Assembly (NCBI GenBank): GCA_036971615.1
Contig: JAYKKR010000002.1
Location: forward strand, 3,968,001 to 4,032,000
Direction of reading: 5' to 3'
Length of the DNA stretch: 64,000 nucleotides
Origin: Amyloporia xantha
Lineage: Eukaryota > Basidiomycota > Agaricomycetes > Polyporales > Adustoporiaceae
Shown here: positions 13,007-24,327 of the stretch, in pieces
Position numbering within the stretch: position 1 is the first letter of the stretch
Layout: every line of letters begins with the position of its first letter
Translations under genes and position numbers: made by a program
The notes under the pieces: generated by a model
The model's database searches: none
What the model saw: the letters and a program-made list of their open reading frames with translations, nothing else
What the model was told of the DNA's origin: nothing

Positions 13007-14770
13007 CATGCCATGCTTGACAAAGCTGCGCGATGAGATTTGCACAAAAGCGCCATGCTCTGCAAAGCTGCGCCATGAGAATCCTAACAAAGCGCCATGG
13101 TTGGGAGAGCTGCGCCATGCTTTGGAGAGCTGCACCATGAGAAATCCAAAAAAGCGCCATGCTCTGCAAAGCTGCACTATGAGATATCTAAGAAAGCATC
13201 ATGCTTGGGAGAGCTGTGCCATGCTTAGGAGAAGTGCGCCATGAGACTGTCAAAAAAGCGCCATCAAATTTGCCAAAAAAGCGCCATGCTTTACAAAGCT
13301 GCGCCATGAGATTCTCAAAAATGCGCCATGCTTTATAAAGCTGCACCATGAGAATCCACAAAGCACCATGCTTTAGAGAGCTACGCCATGAGGCTGTCAA
13401 AAAAGCGCCATGCTTTGGAGAGCTGCACCATGAGACTGTGAAAAAAGCGCCATCAAATTCTCAAAAATGCGCCATGCTCTGCAAAGCTGCGCTATGAGAT
13501 ATCCAAGAAAGCGCCATGCTTGGGAGAGCTGCGCCATGCTTTGGAGAAGTGCGCCATGAGATATCCAAGAAAGTGCCATGCTCTCAAAGCTGCGCCATGA
13601 GACTGTCAAAAAAGTGCCATGAAGTTCGCGCAAAAGAGCCATGCTTTATAAAGCTGTGCCATAAGATTCCCAAAAAAGCGCCATGCTTGGGAGAGCTGTG
13701 CCATGCTTTGGAGAAGTGCGCCATGAGATATCCAAGAAAGTGCCATGCTCTCAAAGCTGCGCCATGAGACTGTCAAAAAAGCGCCATGAAGTTCGCGCAA
13801 AAGAGCCATGCTTTATAAAGCTGTGCCATAAGATTCCCAAAAAAGCGCCATGCTTGGGAGAGCTGTGCCATGCTTTGGAGAAGTGCGCCATGAGATATCC
13901 AAGAAAGTGCCATGCTCTCAAAGCTGTGCCATGAGACTGTCAAAAAAGCGCCATGAAGTTCGCACAAAAGAGCCATGCTTTGCAAAGCTGCGCCATGAGA
14001 TATCCAAAAAAGCGCCATGCTTGGGAGAGCTATGCCATGCTTTGGAGAAGTGCACCATGAGACTGTCAAAAAGGCGCCATGAAATTACAAAAAGCGCCAA
14101 AAAGCACCATGAAAGTCCCAACAAAGCACTGTGCTTTGCAAAGCTGCGCCATGAGATATCCAAAAAAGCGCCATGCTTGGAAGAGCTATGCCATGCTTTG
14201 GAGAAGTGCACCATGAGACTGTCAAAAAGCGCCATTAAATTTGCAAAAAAAGCGCCATGCTTTACAAAGCTGCGCCATGAGATTCTCAAAAATGCGCCAT
14301 GCTCTGCAAAGCGGTGCCATGAAATATCCAAGCAAGCGCCATGCTTTGGAGAAGTGCGCGATGAGACTGTTAAAAAAGTGCCATCAAATTTGCAAAAAAG
14401 CGCCATGCTTTACAAAGCTGCGCCATGAGATTCTCAAAAATGCGCCATGCTTTATAAAGCTGCACCATGAGAATCCCAACAAAGCGCCATGGTTGGGAGA
14501 GCTGCGCCATGCTTTGGAGAGCTGCACCACGAGACTGTCAAAAAGCGCCATAAAATTCCCAAAAAAATGTGCCATGCTTTACAAAGTTGTGCCATGACAT
14601 TCCCCCAAAAAGCGCCATGCTCTACCAAGCTGCGCCATCAGATTGTCAAAAAGCGCCATGCTTTGGACAACTGTGCCATCAAATTCCCAAAAAGCTGCGC
14701 GGTTTGCAGAGCTGTAGGATTAAATTCCCAACACAGTGCCATGCTCTATCAAGCTGCGCCATGCTGAAAT
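13007..14770 (-). repeat. FB1 right inner arm with 167-bp triplication
   Basis: Reverse complement of 10300-11725 at block level. It holds a 167-bp unit repeated three times in tandem (phases at 13516, 13683 and 13850), where the left arm has one corresponding block near 11015-11225. This expansion happened after the arms separated, or was never homogenised. Confidence 0.85.
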
Positions 14771-14879
14771 ATAGCTAGAGTTTATGGCGCAGTCAGCTGT
14801 GCCCTGTCTGTAGGCTATATGATACACCTCGGCCATCCCTACATTGAAGGCCAGAATATACCACAATAATATGGCGCAC

Positions 14880-15285
14880 TCGGCCGCGCCGTATTTGTAG
14901 GCTATATTATAGCCCTCGGCCGACACTACTTGAAGGCGAGAATATACCAGGGAAATATGGCGCAGTCGGCCGCGCCATGTCTAAAGGCTATATTATAGCC
15001 CTCGGCCGACACTACTTGAAGGCGAGAATATACCAGGGAAATATGGCGCAGTCGGCCGCGCCATGTCTAAAGGCTATATTATAGCCCTCGGCCGACACTA
15101 CTTGAAGGCGAGAATATACCAGGGAAATATGGCGCAGTCGGCCGCGCCATGTCTAAAGGCTATATTATAGCCCTCGGCCGACACTACCTGAAGGCAAGAA
15201 TATACCAGGGAAATATGGCGCAGTCGGCCGCGCTGTATCTGCAGGCTATATTATAGCCCTCGGCCGACCCTTGACTGTAGGCTAT
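14880..15285 (-). repeat. FB1 right array of 86-bp tandem repeats (about 5 copies)
   Basis: Same 86-bp unit as 9547-10234, inverted, in about five copies against eight on the left. It is followed outward by the unique terminal inverted repeat up to 15383. Confidence 0.88.
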
Positions 15286-15902
15286 AGCGAGGGCGTCGGC
15301 CGACGTCCGCTCTCCTGACAAAGTAATAAGAATTTCACCCATATCTCTCCCTATAGAGTAGGCTATAGTGACTGAATGGTGTGATGGAGGTGAGAAGGGG
15401 GAGATTAGGATGAAAGGTTTTTATCACAATATACGATTGGAGGGGTTTTCGGACGCCGACTGGGGAGCGAATCCGGACGACCGTCGATCTATCTCAGGCT
15501 ACGCTTTCCTAATCGCGAACGGAGTTGTCGCCTGGAGTTCAAAGAAACAAACGACAGTCGCTCTCTCGACTATGGAAGCCGAGTACATGGCGATTTCATA
15601 CGCTACCAGACACGCTATCTGGCTTCGCGCCTTACTCGCCGAACTTGATTTCAAACAGCCGACTGCGACGATTATCAACGCTGACAATCAGTCCGCTATC
15701 GCGTTGTCAAAGGACTCTGTACACCACTCTCGATCGAAACATATCGACATTCGCCATCACTTTATTCGGGAATGTATCCTCGCGGACACGGTCACTCTTT
15801 CATATTGCCCAACAGACATCAACTCTGCGGACCTATTCACGAAAGGCCTCGCACGTGAGCGCCACCAGAATCTCGCGACACAACTCGGAGTCTTACGGGC
15901 TT

Positions 15903-15911
15903 GAGGGGGAG
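15903..15911 (+). promoter_or_regulatory. Copia polypurine tract
   Basis: GAGGGGGAG directly abuts the 3' LTR and overlaps the gag-pol stop codon (15902-15904). This is the expected position of the plus-strand primer in LTR elements. Confidence 0.8.
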
Positions 15912-16116
15912 TGTTGAAGCTGGCCGACGGCCATAGCGAGCAAGCCCGCTTTGACCAAACGACCGCGCCACCGCGCGACGCTACGCTTTGATCACGAAGA
16001 TGCTCATATGCTTTACCCTGTCAAAGCATTAGCTAGAACAGATGTATATATACTCGTAGCACTCACCGTCTAATATCATCGCTTGTTACCTCTTTCTCAA
16101 CTGTGCTGCGTCAATA
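15912..16116 (+). repeat. Copia 3' LTR
   Basis: 205 bp, same sequence as the 5' LTR; followed by the right TATCA duplication (16117-16121). Confidence 0.95.
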
Positions 16117-16121
16117 TATCA

Positions 16122-17468
16122 GACGTACTTGGACAGTGTGCTGTAAGACTTTTCAGATGCACAAAATCAGACTGAGCACAAACCGTCAGTCAGCCTTACA
16201 GAGTGGTACGCTCATCGTCAGACAAAACATAAAGCCAAGGGGTCTTGGCGCGTCGAGGCTTGCTTGCAGTGCCTCGCCATCGCGCTCGGGCAGCTGAGTA
16301 GCTCCGACATCATCGCACCGACATCCGCGTTGTAATCGGTGCGTCCGTTTCCCCTTCGCTAAATGGCCGCGGACATAGTGCAAATGAACCTGTAGGTGTA
16401 TCCTATGAATCGTCAAATAAGTATACCATGAGAAAAGAACCCGACCAGACCCACCTTGCATTTGATGTCCACGATAGGACAGACTTCGGTCGATGCCACG
16501 ACGTTTTCCAGGTTGCAATATTCACGGCGAGGACGTGAACAGGTTTAGCAAGACCAAAGGAGCTCTACATACTAGGTCGACGCCTGGCAGACACTCAATA
16601 TGGTCCACAGTTGCACTGAAACGCGTCAATCAGGTGACTCGAGCGAGCGAGTCACGCGTATAGCGCGAAAGACGCGTCGACGGAACTTCGAAGTTTCTGC
16701 TCGATCATAATATTCAGCTAGGGACTACTCAAGCTCCTGTTGCATCCCGCGACAGTTCTCATTATGATGTCTAGCTTTCCTGGAAGCCTTATGGTTGGCC
16801 TCCACTGCCTAATAACTATTTGCATACCACACCCAAACGACGTAAAATCGTGACGGTACATCCTCAGGATGCTAGTGGTATCTGTCGTACCCCCGCGCGA
16901 CTAACCCTGCGGTACGGTATTATTCGTGAACCAGGTATTATTTTCATGTGAGCCTGACGTCTTTAATCTAAGTGCTGACCACGTACAGTCGTGATGATCC
17001 TCAAAACTCTGTGTATGGCGGTGGAGGATCGATAGAAACCCCGCCTCCTTCACTTCGGCTCGAATTTTCTGCGTGCTCTCAGTACCTCTGTCTTTGCTTC
17101 TAGTCGTCGGTGTGTCTCGGATGACTGCATGATGGGCGATGAATGCCTCTGATGATCGAATGCCGCCCAGCCACTGGCAGCAAGTGGGTACTATAGCTGA
17201 CCGAAGGCTCTCTGGCAACCGGCCAGCTGGTTCAACGCGTCTTGAGCATTGCTGTGGATGCCGGTACATGACGCCTCTACATATCCATGCACATCAAACC
17301 TTGTCGCGAATTGGGCATTGTGAGCGCAGGTTCCTGATTCCAATGCTGTCACATGGGACCTAGGCCCGTGGCAGCCTACATATAACGCGAGCCGATACTC
17401 GTTATCACTGCTCTTCGTGATCCCCATCGCTAGCCAGCCTGTCGCGCAGTCCCCGAGTTATTACTACG
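16122..17468. other. intergenic between Copia and split host gene
   Basis: No supported gene or repeat. A TATA-like TATATAA near 17379 lies about 90 bp before the start of the small split gene and may belong to its promoter. Confidence 0.4.
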
Positions 17469-17641
17469 ATGCGAGAGCCATCGACTCCGAAAAGCGCTCA
17501 AGAGAAAGAGCAGGAGTGGCAAGCAGCGTCGAAGCTCGTCCACGACCTCATGCGAGAATGGGAGCATGCCAAAGAAGAGGGGAACAAAGAGAAGATGGAG
17601 GAGCTGCAGCCCCGGATCCTCGCCGCCATGCGCGCCGCGGC
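17469..17641 (+). pseudogene. 5' part of small host membrane-protein gene, split by Gypsy insertion
   Basis: ATG 17469 opens a charged, helical N-terminus (MREPSTPKSAQEKEQEW onward, rich in Glu, Lys and Ala) that runs in frame into the target site GCGGC. The same gene resumes after the Gypsy element at 40369 with the codon completed across the junction. Together the two parts give 161 codons including stop (160 aa) without any frame correction. In this allele translation enters the LTR and stops at 17652-17654. I do not recognise the family. Confidence 0.75.
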
Positions 17642-18212
17642 TGTCACGAGTTGACATCGAGCGTTTCTTCCTTTCTATATACGGACGATTTTCCCCTTTT
17701 TACTCATCGTTATTTTCCCTCTTATTCGAACGGCCATTCTACTGTACACACAGCAAGCTCCCTGTTCATGGACTTAGACGCGTCGACCATTACAGGTCAC
17801 ATGTTCCCTTCCCACGGACTCCGTCCCGCCTTCCCTTTACGGACGTTTACTTAAGCACGGTGCCGGCCGACCTCGGGCCCCGCCGGGCTCCGATCACGAC
17901 ATCACTTATGACTCATAGCCTGCTTACTCAGGTTGCGCACAGACCACCTGCGCACGGACCATGTAGATAGCCTGCCCTGAACCCTTGTAGTATATAAGTA
18001 GTACGCCTCTGCCTGGGGACTTCAGTTTCGACCTCTTGTCCCTAGGTAAGCCAAACTTGCCTGTACATACTTACCCTTACTTACATTTATTTAATCTTGT
18101 CCCTAGCCTTAGACTTGAGCATAGCTCGTCATCGCTTCGGTAAAGACCTAGTCGAACGCCCTCGGCCCTTTAGGTTTGTTCTTCCCCTGTCGCTTGACTC
18201 TAAGTCGCGACA
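17642..18212 (+). repeat. Gypsy 5' LTR
   Basis: 571 bp, starts TGTCACGAG and ends GTCGCGACA (TG...CA). A TATA box (TATATAAGTA) lies at 17991-18000, with a probable transcription start about 30 bp downstream. Sequence from near 18048 to 18112 resembles an intron (GTAAGC ... CCCTAG). Confidence 0.95.
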
Positions 18213-18588
18213 TTAGGTCGAAACTCCCCATCGCCGCCGGCGTTCACATTTCCCCAAAACTCCCTTTCCATAGGTTGGGTGGTGCGCACCTTTACTATAC
18301 TTCGAATACCGTTACGATACAAAGTCGGGAACTCGGTGCTCGTGACGCCATCCCCCGCACGTAGACACATCGCCACCTCGTAGTGGAACGAGCTTTCAGA
18401 GACTGCACTTCAGTGGGCGTCTCTTGTTGGGATAACCAACGCGTGGTCTAGATTCCTGCAGCGAAATAATCAAAGGCTGTACTGGGTCCCACGTGAATTG
18501 CGAACCACTCGGGGTTCTCTTGGGCGCCGTAGATACGTAGTCAAACGGTCTTCTTTACGTACGCGCACCCCCCCTGCCTCCATCCATC
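18213..18588 (+). other. Gypsy 5' untranslated leader
   Basis: GC-rich leader between LTR and gag ATG. No coding frame of note. A primer-binding site was looked for and not identified with confidence. Confidence 0.5.
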
Positions 18589-19285
18589 GTGGCAGAAGAA
18601 CTCCACTGTCACGGACTCATCCACGCCTTCGACACCCAGGACCAAACCGACTGTTACTTCGAGGAAAACAACTGGTTCGATTGCCCCCGGCAACCGTGTC
18701 CCAATCGAACCCCGCGCTCCGTCACCGAGCCTTCCCCGAATAATCGATTTGTTCCTATCCGACGCGTCCAACACCCTGCCGGACCCAGGAGCGAGCACGC
18801 TTCCCTCTCACGTCACACCACCCCCGTTCCCTCTCGACCTGCCACCCCTGGCTCATCTATTCCTCGACCTGGCGGCAGCGTTAGCCGCAGCCAAAGTCAA
18901 GAAGGAGGAGTCTCCCATCTCCCTACTCCCCCTGTCTCGCGAGCAAATCCACCTGCGGGAACCCAAAGAGGAGTCGTACAGTCCGAGTCTGCGCAGCCGA
19001 CAGTCCCTGTCGTATCTCAGCCCGTCACCTCCGCCCCGTCGTCGGCGCCGCGCGGCCGTCAAACCACCCGTCCTACCCCGCGTCACACGACCGCTTCGCA
19101 GCAACAACCACCGCCTCCGCCCTCGCAGCAAACTACGACCTCCCCCGCGACGGTAATGGCTGTAGACAAAGGCATTGCGAAGCTTCTCCTTCCCCAACGC
19201 TACGATGGCGAGAGTGTTGTGGAATGTAAACGGTACCTCGCCCAACTCTCGGAGTATCTCGACTACAATACGGACCTAGCTTCCG

Positions 19286-19471
19286 CAGCTGCTTATGTAC
19301 TAATGGTGCACCAACTGACGGATGGGCCTACGGATGCTTATGCACCAGGCAGCGCTTCTGCCTGGCCACTGGTGCATCAATCCCTGGGCTACCTCCGGAC
19401 CCTCCGGGGCCTCCTCCCTTTCGCCGTAGGGCACCCCCCGGCATCGCGGCTTATTACTATATCTGGTAGCT
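19286..19471 (+). repeat. Element A left terminal inverted repeat
   Basis: 186 bp, reverse complement of 25372-25557 with few mismatches, and similar to both ends of element B. It contains internal hairpin-like repeats of TGGTGCACCA and TTATGCACCAGG that may be transposase-binding sites. Confidence 0.9.
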
Positions 19472-19639
19472 ACAGCTCTGGGTCATTACTTTTATAGTGC
19501 AATATATATTTCGGGTGCCACAGGCTTTCCTGGGCACCGAAAAATATACAAAAATAGTAATAAAAATGTATTTTTATTTTTGATTCAGTAGCTACAGGTA
19601 CAGCGGTACGGGAATCTATATACGGTAATAAGTCCAGCG

Positions 19640-20620
19640 AACGCGCGCGGGCGGAGGGAACGGGGTGGCGCGCACGGGCGGGACAGCGTGTATGGCGGGG
19701 GCAACGCGGACCGGCGGGGCAGCACGTACGGCAGGGGCAGGGGCAGCGTGTATCGGCAGGGGCAGCGCGTAAGGCGGGGGTAGCGCGTACCGGCAGGGAT
19801 AGCGTGCACGGGCAGGGGCAGGGATAGCGTGTACGGCAGGGGGCGTGTCGGGCAGGGACAGCGTGTCGGGCATGGACAGCGTGTACGGCGGGGCCGCGCA
19901 GCGTGGATGGGCGAGCGGCCGGTGTGCAGCGGACGGGCAGGGGCAGCGTGCACGGCACAGCGTGGACGGGCGTGGCAGCATGCATGGCGCAGCGTGGACG
20001 GTTGGGGCAGCGCAGCGTGGACGGGTGGGGCAGCGCAGCGTGGACGGGTGAGTGGCCAGTGTGCAGCGGACGGGCGAGCAGGCAGCGGACGTGCAGCGGA
20101 CGGGCGAGCGGCGCGCGTACAGGAGCGAGGGGCAGGGGTGCAGCGAACGGGCGAGCAGCGCGGGGTAGACGTTGGGGAGGAGCGGATTCGGGCGAGGGGG
20201 AGCGGATTCGGGCAGGGGCGAGAGGACACGGGAAAGGGGAGCACTCGGGCGGGGACGGCGGGCTTGCAGCGGGGATGGCGAACGTGCAGCGGGGACGGCA
20301 AACGTGCAGCGGGGACGGCGCGCTGCCAGCGGGGATGGGGATCGTGCAGTGGGGGACGGAGGTCGTCCAACGGGGACGGCGTGCGAGCTGCGGGGACGGT
20401 GTGCGAGCTGCGGGGACGGCGAATGGGTAGCGGGGACGGCGAATGGGCAGCGGGGACGGTGCCTGTGCAGCGGAGACGGCGCGTGGGCAGCGGGGACGGC
20501 GTGCGAGCAGCGGGGACGAGGATTGTGCAGGGGGCATGGAGATCCTGCAGTGTCGTGCAGCGGGTGGGTGTGCAGCGTCGAGCAGGCAGGGCAGTGGCCT
20601 TGCAGGGATGACTGCTGTCG
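19640..20620 (+). repeat. Element A purine-biased minisatellite
   Basis: Short tandem units of about 15-20 bp, such as GCAGCGGGGACGGCG and GCAGCGTGGACGGGC, occupy about 1 kb with strong G-over-C strand bias. All six frames stay open for long stretches (up to 355 aa antisense), which is a composition effect. Confidence 0.85.
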
Positions 20621-20667
20621 GGCTGGGGCTGCAAACAGCAGGTCAGTAACTGTGAATAGATATACTT

Positions 20668-21562
20668 TTGAAGAACTTACTATATCGCACTGCTCGCGGG
20701 CAGCAGCGGGACGTCGTCGACGTCGTGGACGACGTGGACGACGTCGAGGAGACGACCAGCAGTGACGCGTCGCTGTTGGCGCGCACTACGGGAACAGCCG
20801 GACTACCCGATTTGGGTGTGTGGCTGAAGTTCTACTCACGCTGAACAGCGAGTAGGAACGTTTTGAGCAAATATATTTCGTGAATAAGGCACATGTAGTA
20901 CTCAGAATATATTTAGCAGTACATTTACTGATTTCCTGGATGTTTCTGCACTTCCTTAGAGAGCTATAAGCAAAACATATCTATTTTGGGCCAAGAAAGA
21001 CCGAAAATTGGCATGTTTTGGTGAATATCATCAGTACTAGGCCATGCCCTAGTAGAAGAAAACATACACTGTAATATAGGGTATATACAAATAAAATATA
21101 TTTATGTTTGGTGTGGATAGATCAACGTTTGAGGCCGCGATGCTCGAAACGGCCGTGTGAGTAGGCTAGCGAACGTTTCGAGTATCGAGTCGCGCCTGGC
21201 TGAGCGCGCCACCTGATTGGCTGCGCCGAGCTTCGGCCGACTCGGGACTCTTCCTGTACACGCAGTCTTCGTCTCGTACTCCTCATATTTGGTGAGTCCA
21301 TTCTAATACTAATATACTATGCTGACCTAAAATTTCATTTGGATTGAGGCACTACTGAGCGCATAGTAATGCTCTCAAAGTGCTGTAAGACGAATACAAG
21401 ACGAATAAGACGCCTTCCACATTGGGCAGGCCGGCACTTCCCGGACAGCCCATTGTGACGCGTCACCCTGGGGGTCTTCTGCTCGACGACGACGACAACG
21501 ACGCCGCCGTCGTCGTCGTCCCGCTGCTGCCTGCGAGCAGCGTCCAAAAGTAAGTTCATTTC
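20668..21562. repeat. Element A central segment with inverted CTGCTCGC...GACGACG ends
   Basis: Positions about 20668-20725 and 21500-21562 are inverted copies (GAACTTACT, CTGCTCGCGGGCAGCAGCGG and a GAC/GTC trinucleotide run). The roughly 780 bp between them is unique and includes a hairpin with arms CTCGAAACG/CGTTTCGAG near 21145-21183. It may be a further short nested foldback, but I could not find a clear target duplication. Confidence 0.45.
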
Positions 21563-21654
21563 GTTTCATTTTGCAGCTTTGGATGTACTGACACCTTGCT
21601 GTTTAGCGTCAATGGCGTCCGCACGCCGTCGCTTGCCATCGCGCTGGCATCCTC

Positions 21655-21983
21655 CCCGACGCTCGTACGGCCCCCACTCATCCCGCCTGCGCTCGCCCCT
21701 CCGACGCTCGTACGGTCCCCGCTAATCCTGCCGAAGCTCTTCCCGCCGACGTTCGTCCTGCCGACGCTCGCCCCATCCGTGCTCGTTCCACCGACGCTCG
21801 TACAGTCCCCGCTCGCCCGTGCTCGTCCTGCCGAAACTCGCACCACCCGCGCTCGTTCGACCGACGCTCGTACAGTCCCCGCTCGTCCCGTCTATGCTTG
21901 CCCTGCCCGTGTTCGTCCCGGCTGCGCTCGCCCCGCCTACGCTCGTCCCGTCCATACTCGCCCCGCCCGTGCTCGTTCCACCG
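21655..21983 (+). repeat. CGCTCGT minisatellite, left block
   Basis: Tandem units of about 15-18 bp, such as CGACGCTCGTACAGTCCC and GCTCGTTCCACCGACGC, in the same orientation as the block 24328-25030 on the other side of FB2. FB2 therefore landed inside one continuous array. Confidence 0.8.
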
Positions 21984-24327
21984 CACCTGTGGTATCCAAA
22001 GTTGTACAACAATTGCCCAGGTACCTGGGCTTAGCTCTGTGCACAACTTGGCCAGGGTTTTACAAGGCTTGTAATACAACTGGGCCTGCTGATTGACAAT
22101 CCACAAACCTGCCCAGCCTTTGTACAATGTTAACCTGGTTTGTAAATCCGCATTTTTGACAATTTCAGTTAAATACTGGGCAAGCTTGTAATAAATATAA
22201 TCATATATTTCTGCTGTACAGGTCATATATCATTATATATCATTAAAATCCGCTTATTTCTGCCAATCCATATATGGTAATATCCAATACAGGATTATTA
22301 TATATCATTAGAATCCGCTTGAATGGGCCATTCCAAATATGGTAATAGCCAGTATATACACCATTAGAATTCGTTTGAATGGGCCATTCCAAATATGGTA
22401 ATATTCAATATAGGATTGTTGTATATCATTGGGATCCATTTGAATGGGGCAATACAAATATGCAATAAAATGTAGGGGTATTATATACCATTAGAAAGCA
22501 CTTGAATGGATCATTCCCAATATGGTAATGGTCCATTTGGGGCTGGCACATCAATAATGATGATTTCGGGGTGGTTAGATTTTCATATCGTCGCGTTTGA
22601 ATCAGTATTTTGCATTTTCTGGCTTAATCGGGCAAGCTAGGGGTCTGGAAAAATTTATCTGGGATCCTTGGATGATGCTCTACGACTTTCATTTCTACCA
22701 TATATGGCAATATTTCCTTTTTTGGAAAGTGTTGGTAGTGCTCATGGGCCTATATAGCAGGTGAATATCAGTGAGAATGTGTATCAGAAGTGGTATAATG
22801 TAGTGCAGCATGTGGTGTGAATGGCTAGTGAACAGTCGGAGACAGCTATGTAACACAGATCTTCACACGTCTCATCGCTTTTGCTATTTGACAATCAGCC
22901 AGTCAGTGCACACCATGCATTGCTAATGTTTGAGGTAGAAAGTATACTTCACACAGTCAATCACTTGACTGATGAGTGTACTCAACAGTCACTCATATCC
23001 AGTATTTAGTCACTAGCAGTTGGCAGTCAGTCAGCCAGCCAGCCAGTCAATCAGTCAGTCAATCAGTCAGTCATAAGTGCGCACTCAGTCACTGTGATCT
23101 CAGGTCAAAAGTCACTCATGTCATTGACCAATTCATTGTCAATATGTGTGAACAGATGTTTGTTTGTGTACAGACTTGTGTTTGAACTTTACCAAGCTCA
23201 TGTCCAGTCGCAGACAAAGTGACTGAGTGCGCACTTATGACTGACTGATTGACTGACTGATTGACTGGCTGGCTGGCTGACTGACTGCCAACTGCTAGTG
23301 ACTAAATACTGGATATGAGTGACTGTTGAGTACACTCATCAGTCAAGTGATTGACTGTGTGAAGTATACTTTCTACCTCAAACATTAGCAATGCATGGTG
23401 TGCACTGACTGGCTGATTGTCAAATAGCAAAAGCGATGAGACGTGTGAAGATCTGTGTTACATAGCTGTCTCCGACTGTTCACTAGCCATTCACACCACA
23501 TGCTGCACTACATTATACCACTTCTGATACACATTCTCACTGATATTCACCTGCTATATAGGCCCATGAGCACTACCAACACTTTCCAAAAAAGGAAATA
23601 TTGCCATATATGGTAGAAATGAAAGTCGTAGAGCATCATCCAAGGATCCCAGATAAATTTTTCCAGACCCCTAGCTTGCCCGATTAAGCCAGAAAATGCA
23701 AAATACTGATTCAAACGCGACGATATGAAAATCTAACCACCCCGAAATCATCATTATTGATGTGCCAGCCCCAAATGGACCATTACCATATTGGGAATGA
23801 TCCATTCAAGTGCTTTCTAATGGTATATAATACCCCTACATTTTATTGCATATTTGTATTGCCCCATTCAAATGGATCCCAATGATATACAACAATCCTA
23901 TATTGAATATTACCATATTTGGAATGGCCCATTCAAACGAATTCTAATGGTGTATATACTGGCTATTACCATATTTGGAATGGCCCATTCAAGCGGATTC
24001 TAATGATATATAATAATCCTGTATTGGATATTACCATATATGGATTGGCAGAAATAAGCGGATTTTAATGATATATAATGATATATGACCTGTACAGCAG
24101 AAATATATGATTATATTTATTACAAGCTTGCCCAGTATTTAACTGAAATTGTCAAAAATGCGGATTTACAAACCAGGTTAACATTGTACAAAGGCTGGGC
24201 AGGTTTGTGGATTGTCAATCAGCAGGCCCAGTTGTATTACAAGCCTTGTAAAACCCTGGCCAAGTTGTGCACAGAGCTAAGCCCAGGTACCTGGGCAATT
24301 GTTGTACAACTTTGGATACCACAGGTG
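21984..24327. mobile_element. FB2: 2.34-kb near-perfect palindromic foldback element
   Basis: Arms 21984-23093 and 23218-24327 are each 1,110 bp and reverse complementary; every stretch compared by eye matched. The loop is 124 bp (23094-23217). Ends read CACCTGTGGTATCC, and the flanks are TCCACCG (21977-21983, 24328-24334), a 7-bp duplication that matches the sequence of the surrounding array. The arms are AT-rich, include CAGT/CAAT tetranucleotide runs next to the loop, and carry an ORF-like 80-codon stretch that lacks recognisable protein motifs. No transposase. Confidence 0.88.

Larger units (their letters stand above)
9432..15383. mobile_element. FB1: foldback-type DNA element with modular 2.3-kb inverted arms
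   Basis: The left arm (9432 to about 11725) and the right arm (about 13007 to 15383) are reverse complements around a loop of about 1.3 kb. The 7-bp duplication ATGGAGG flanks it (9425-9431 and 15384-15390); deleting the element with one copy restores the Copia frame, which fixes the ends. The outer arm is a unique inverted repeat of about 110 bp containing CATTCAGTCA and TATAGCCTACTC, followed by 86-bp tandem repeats, then irregular repeats built on ATGGCGCA and GCATGGCGC. The first few terminal bases differ between ends (GAGCCC versus CACACC). It has no transposase, so it is non-autonomous. The arrangement recalls Drosophila Foldback elements. Confidence 0.85.
5875..15904 (+). pseudogene. 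Copia gag-pol polyprotein, split by insertion
   Basis: One open frame runs 5875-9431 and continues in the same frame at 15384-15904. Domains in order: capsid region to about residue 200; degenerate zinc knuckle (CFKCGKPGYQKDC, near 226) with Tyr where His is expected; protease with the DTG motif near 300; pre-integrase HHCC finger near 395-465; integrase core with ADNGKEY and NGIAERLNRT; RT from about 880 with catalytic HVDDM near 1027; RNase H beginning before the break and continuing to SDADWG, ALSTMEAEY and DNQSAI after it. Left of the break the frame reads ITYGG and then runs into the insertion, which supplies a stop at 9478. Apart from the insertion I saw no frameshift or stop, so it was probably functional until interrupted. 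Confidence 0.92.
5583..16116 (+). mobile_element. Ty1/Copia LTR retrotransposon, interrupted by foldback element
   Basis: Two 205-bp LTRs that I read as identical (5583-5787, 15912-16116) bound the element, flanked by the 5-bp target duplication TATCA (5578-5582 and 16117-16121). Internal order is gag, protease, integrase, RT, RNase H; integrase before RT is the Copia order. Without the 5,952-bp insertion plus one 7-bp duplication copy it is about 4.6 kb, a normal Copia size. LTR ends are TGTTGA and TCAATA, an imperfect inverted pair. The identical LTRs mean the Copia insertion is young and the foldback insertion younger still. Confidence 0.95.

Noticed and set aside
10147..14926. Many 60-190 codon ORFs on both strands
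   Set aside because: Mirror images of each other in the two FB1 arms; they translate ATGGCGC-type repeats and contain no non-repeat protein sequence.
17649..17970. ORFs within the LTR repeated at 39800-40121
   Set aside because: They arise in the LTR sequence itself, occur identically in both LTRs and lack domains.
19470..20537. 355-codon antisense ORF rich in Pro, Arg and Cys
   Set aside because: Produced by the purine-biased minisatellite of element A; several frames are open at once and no domain is present.
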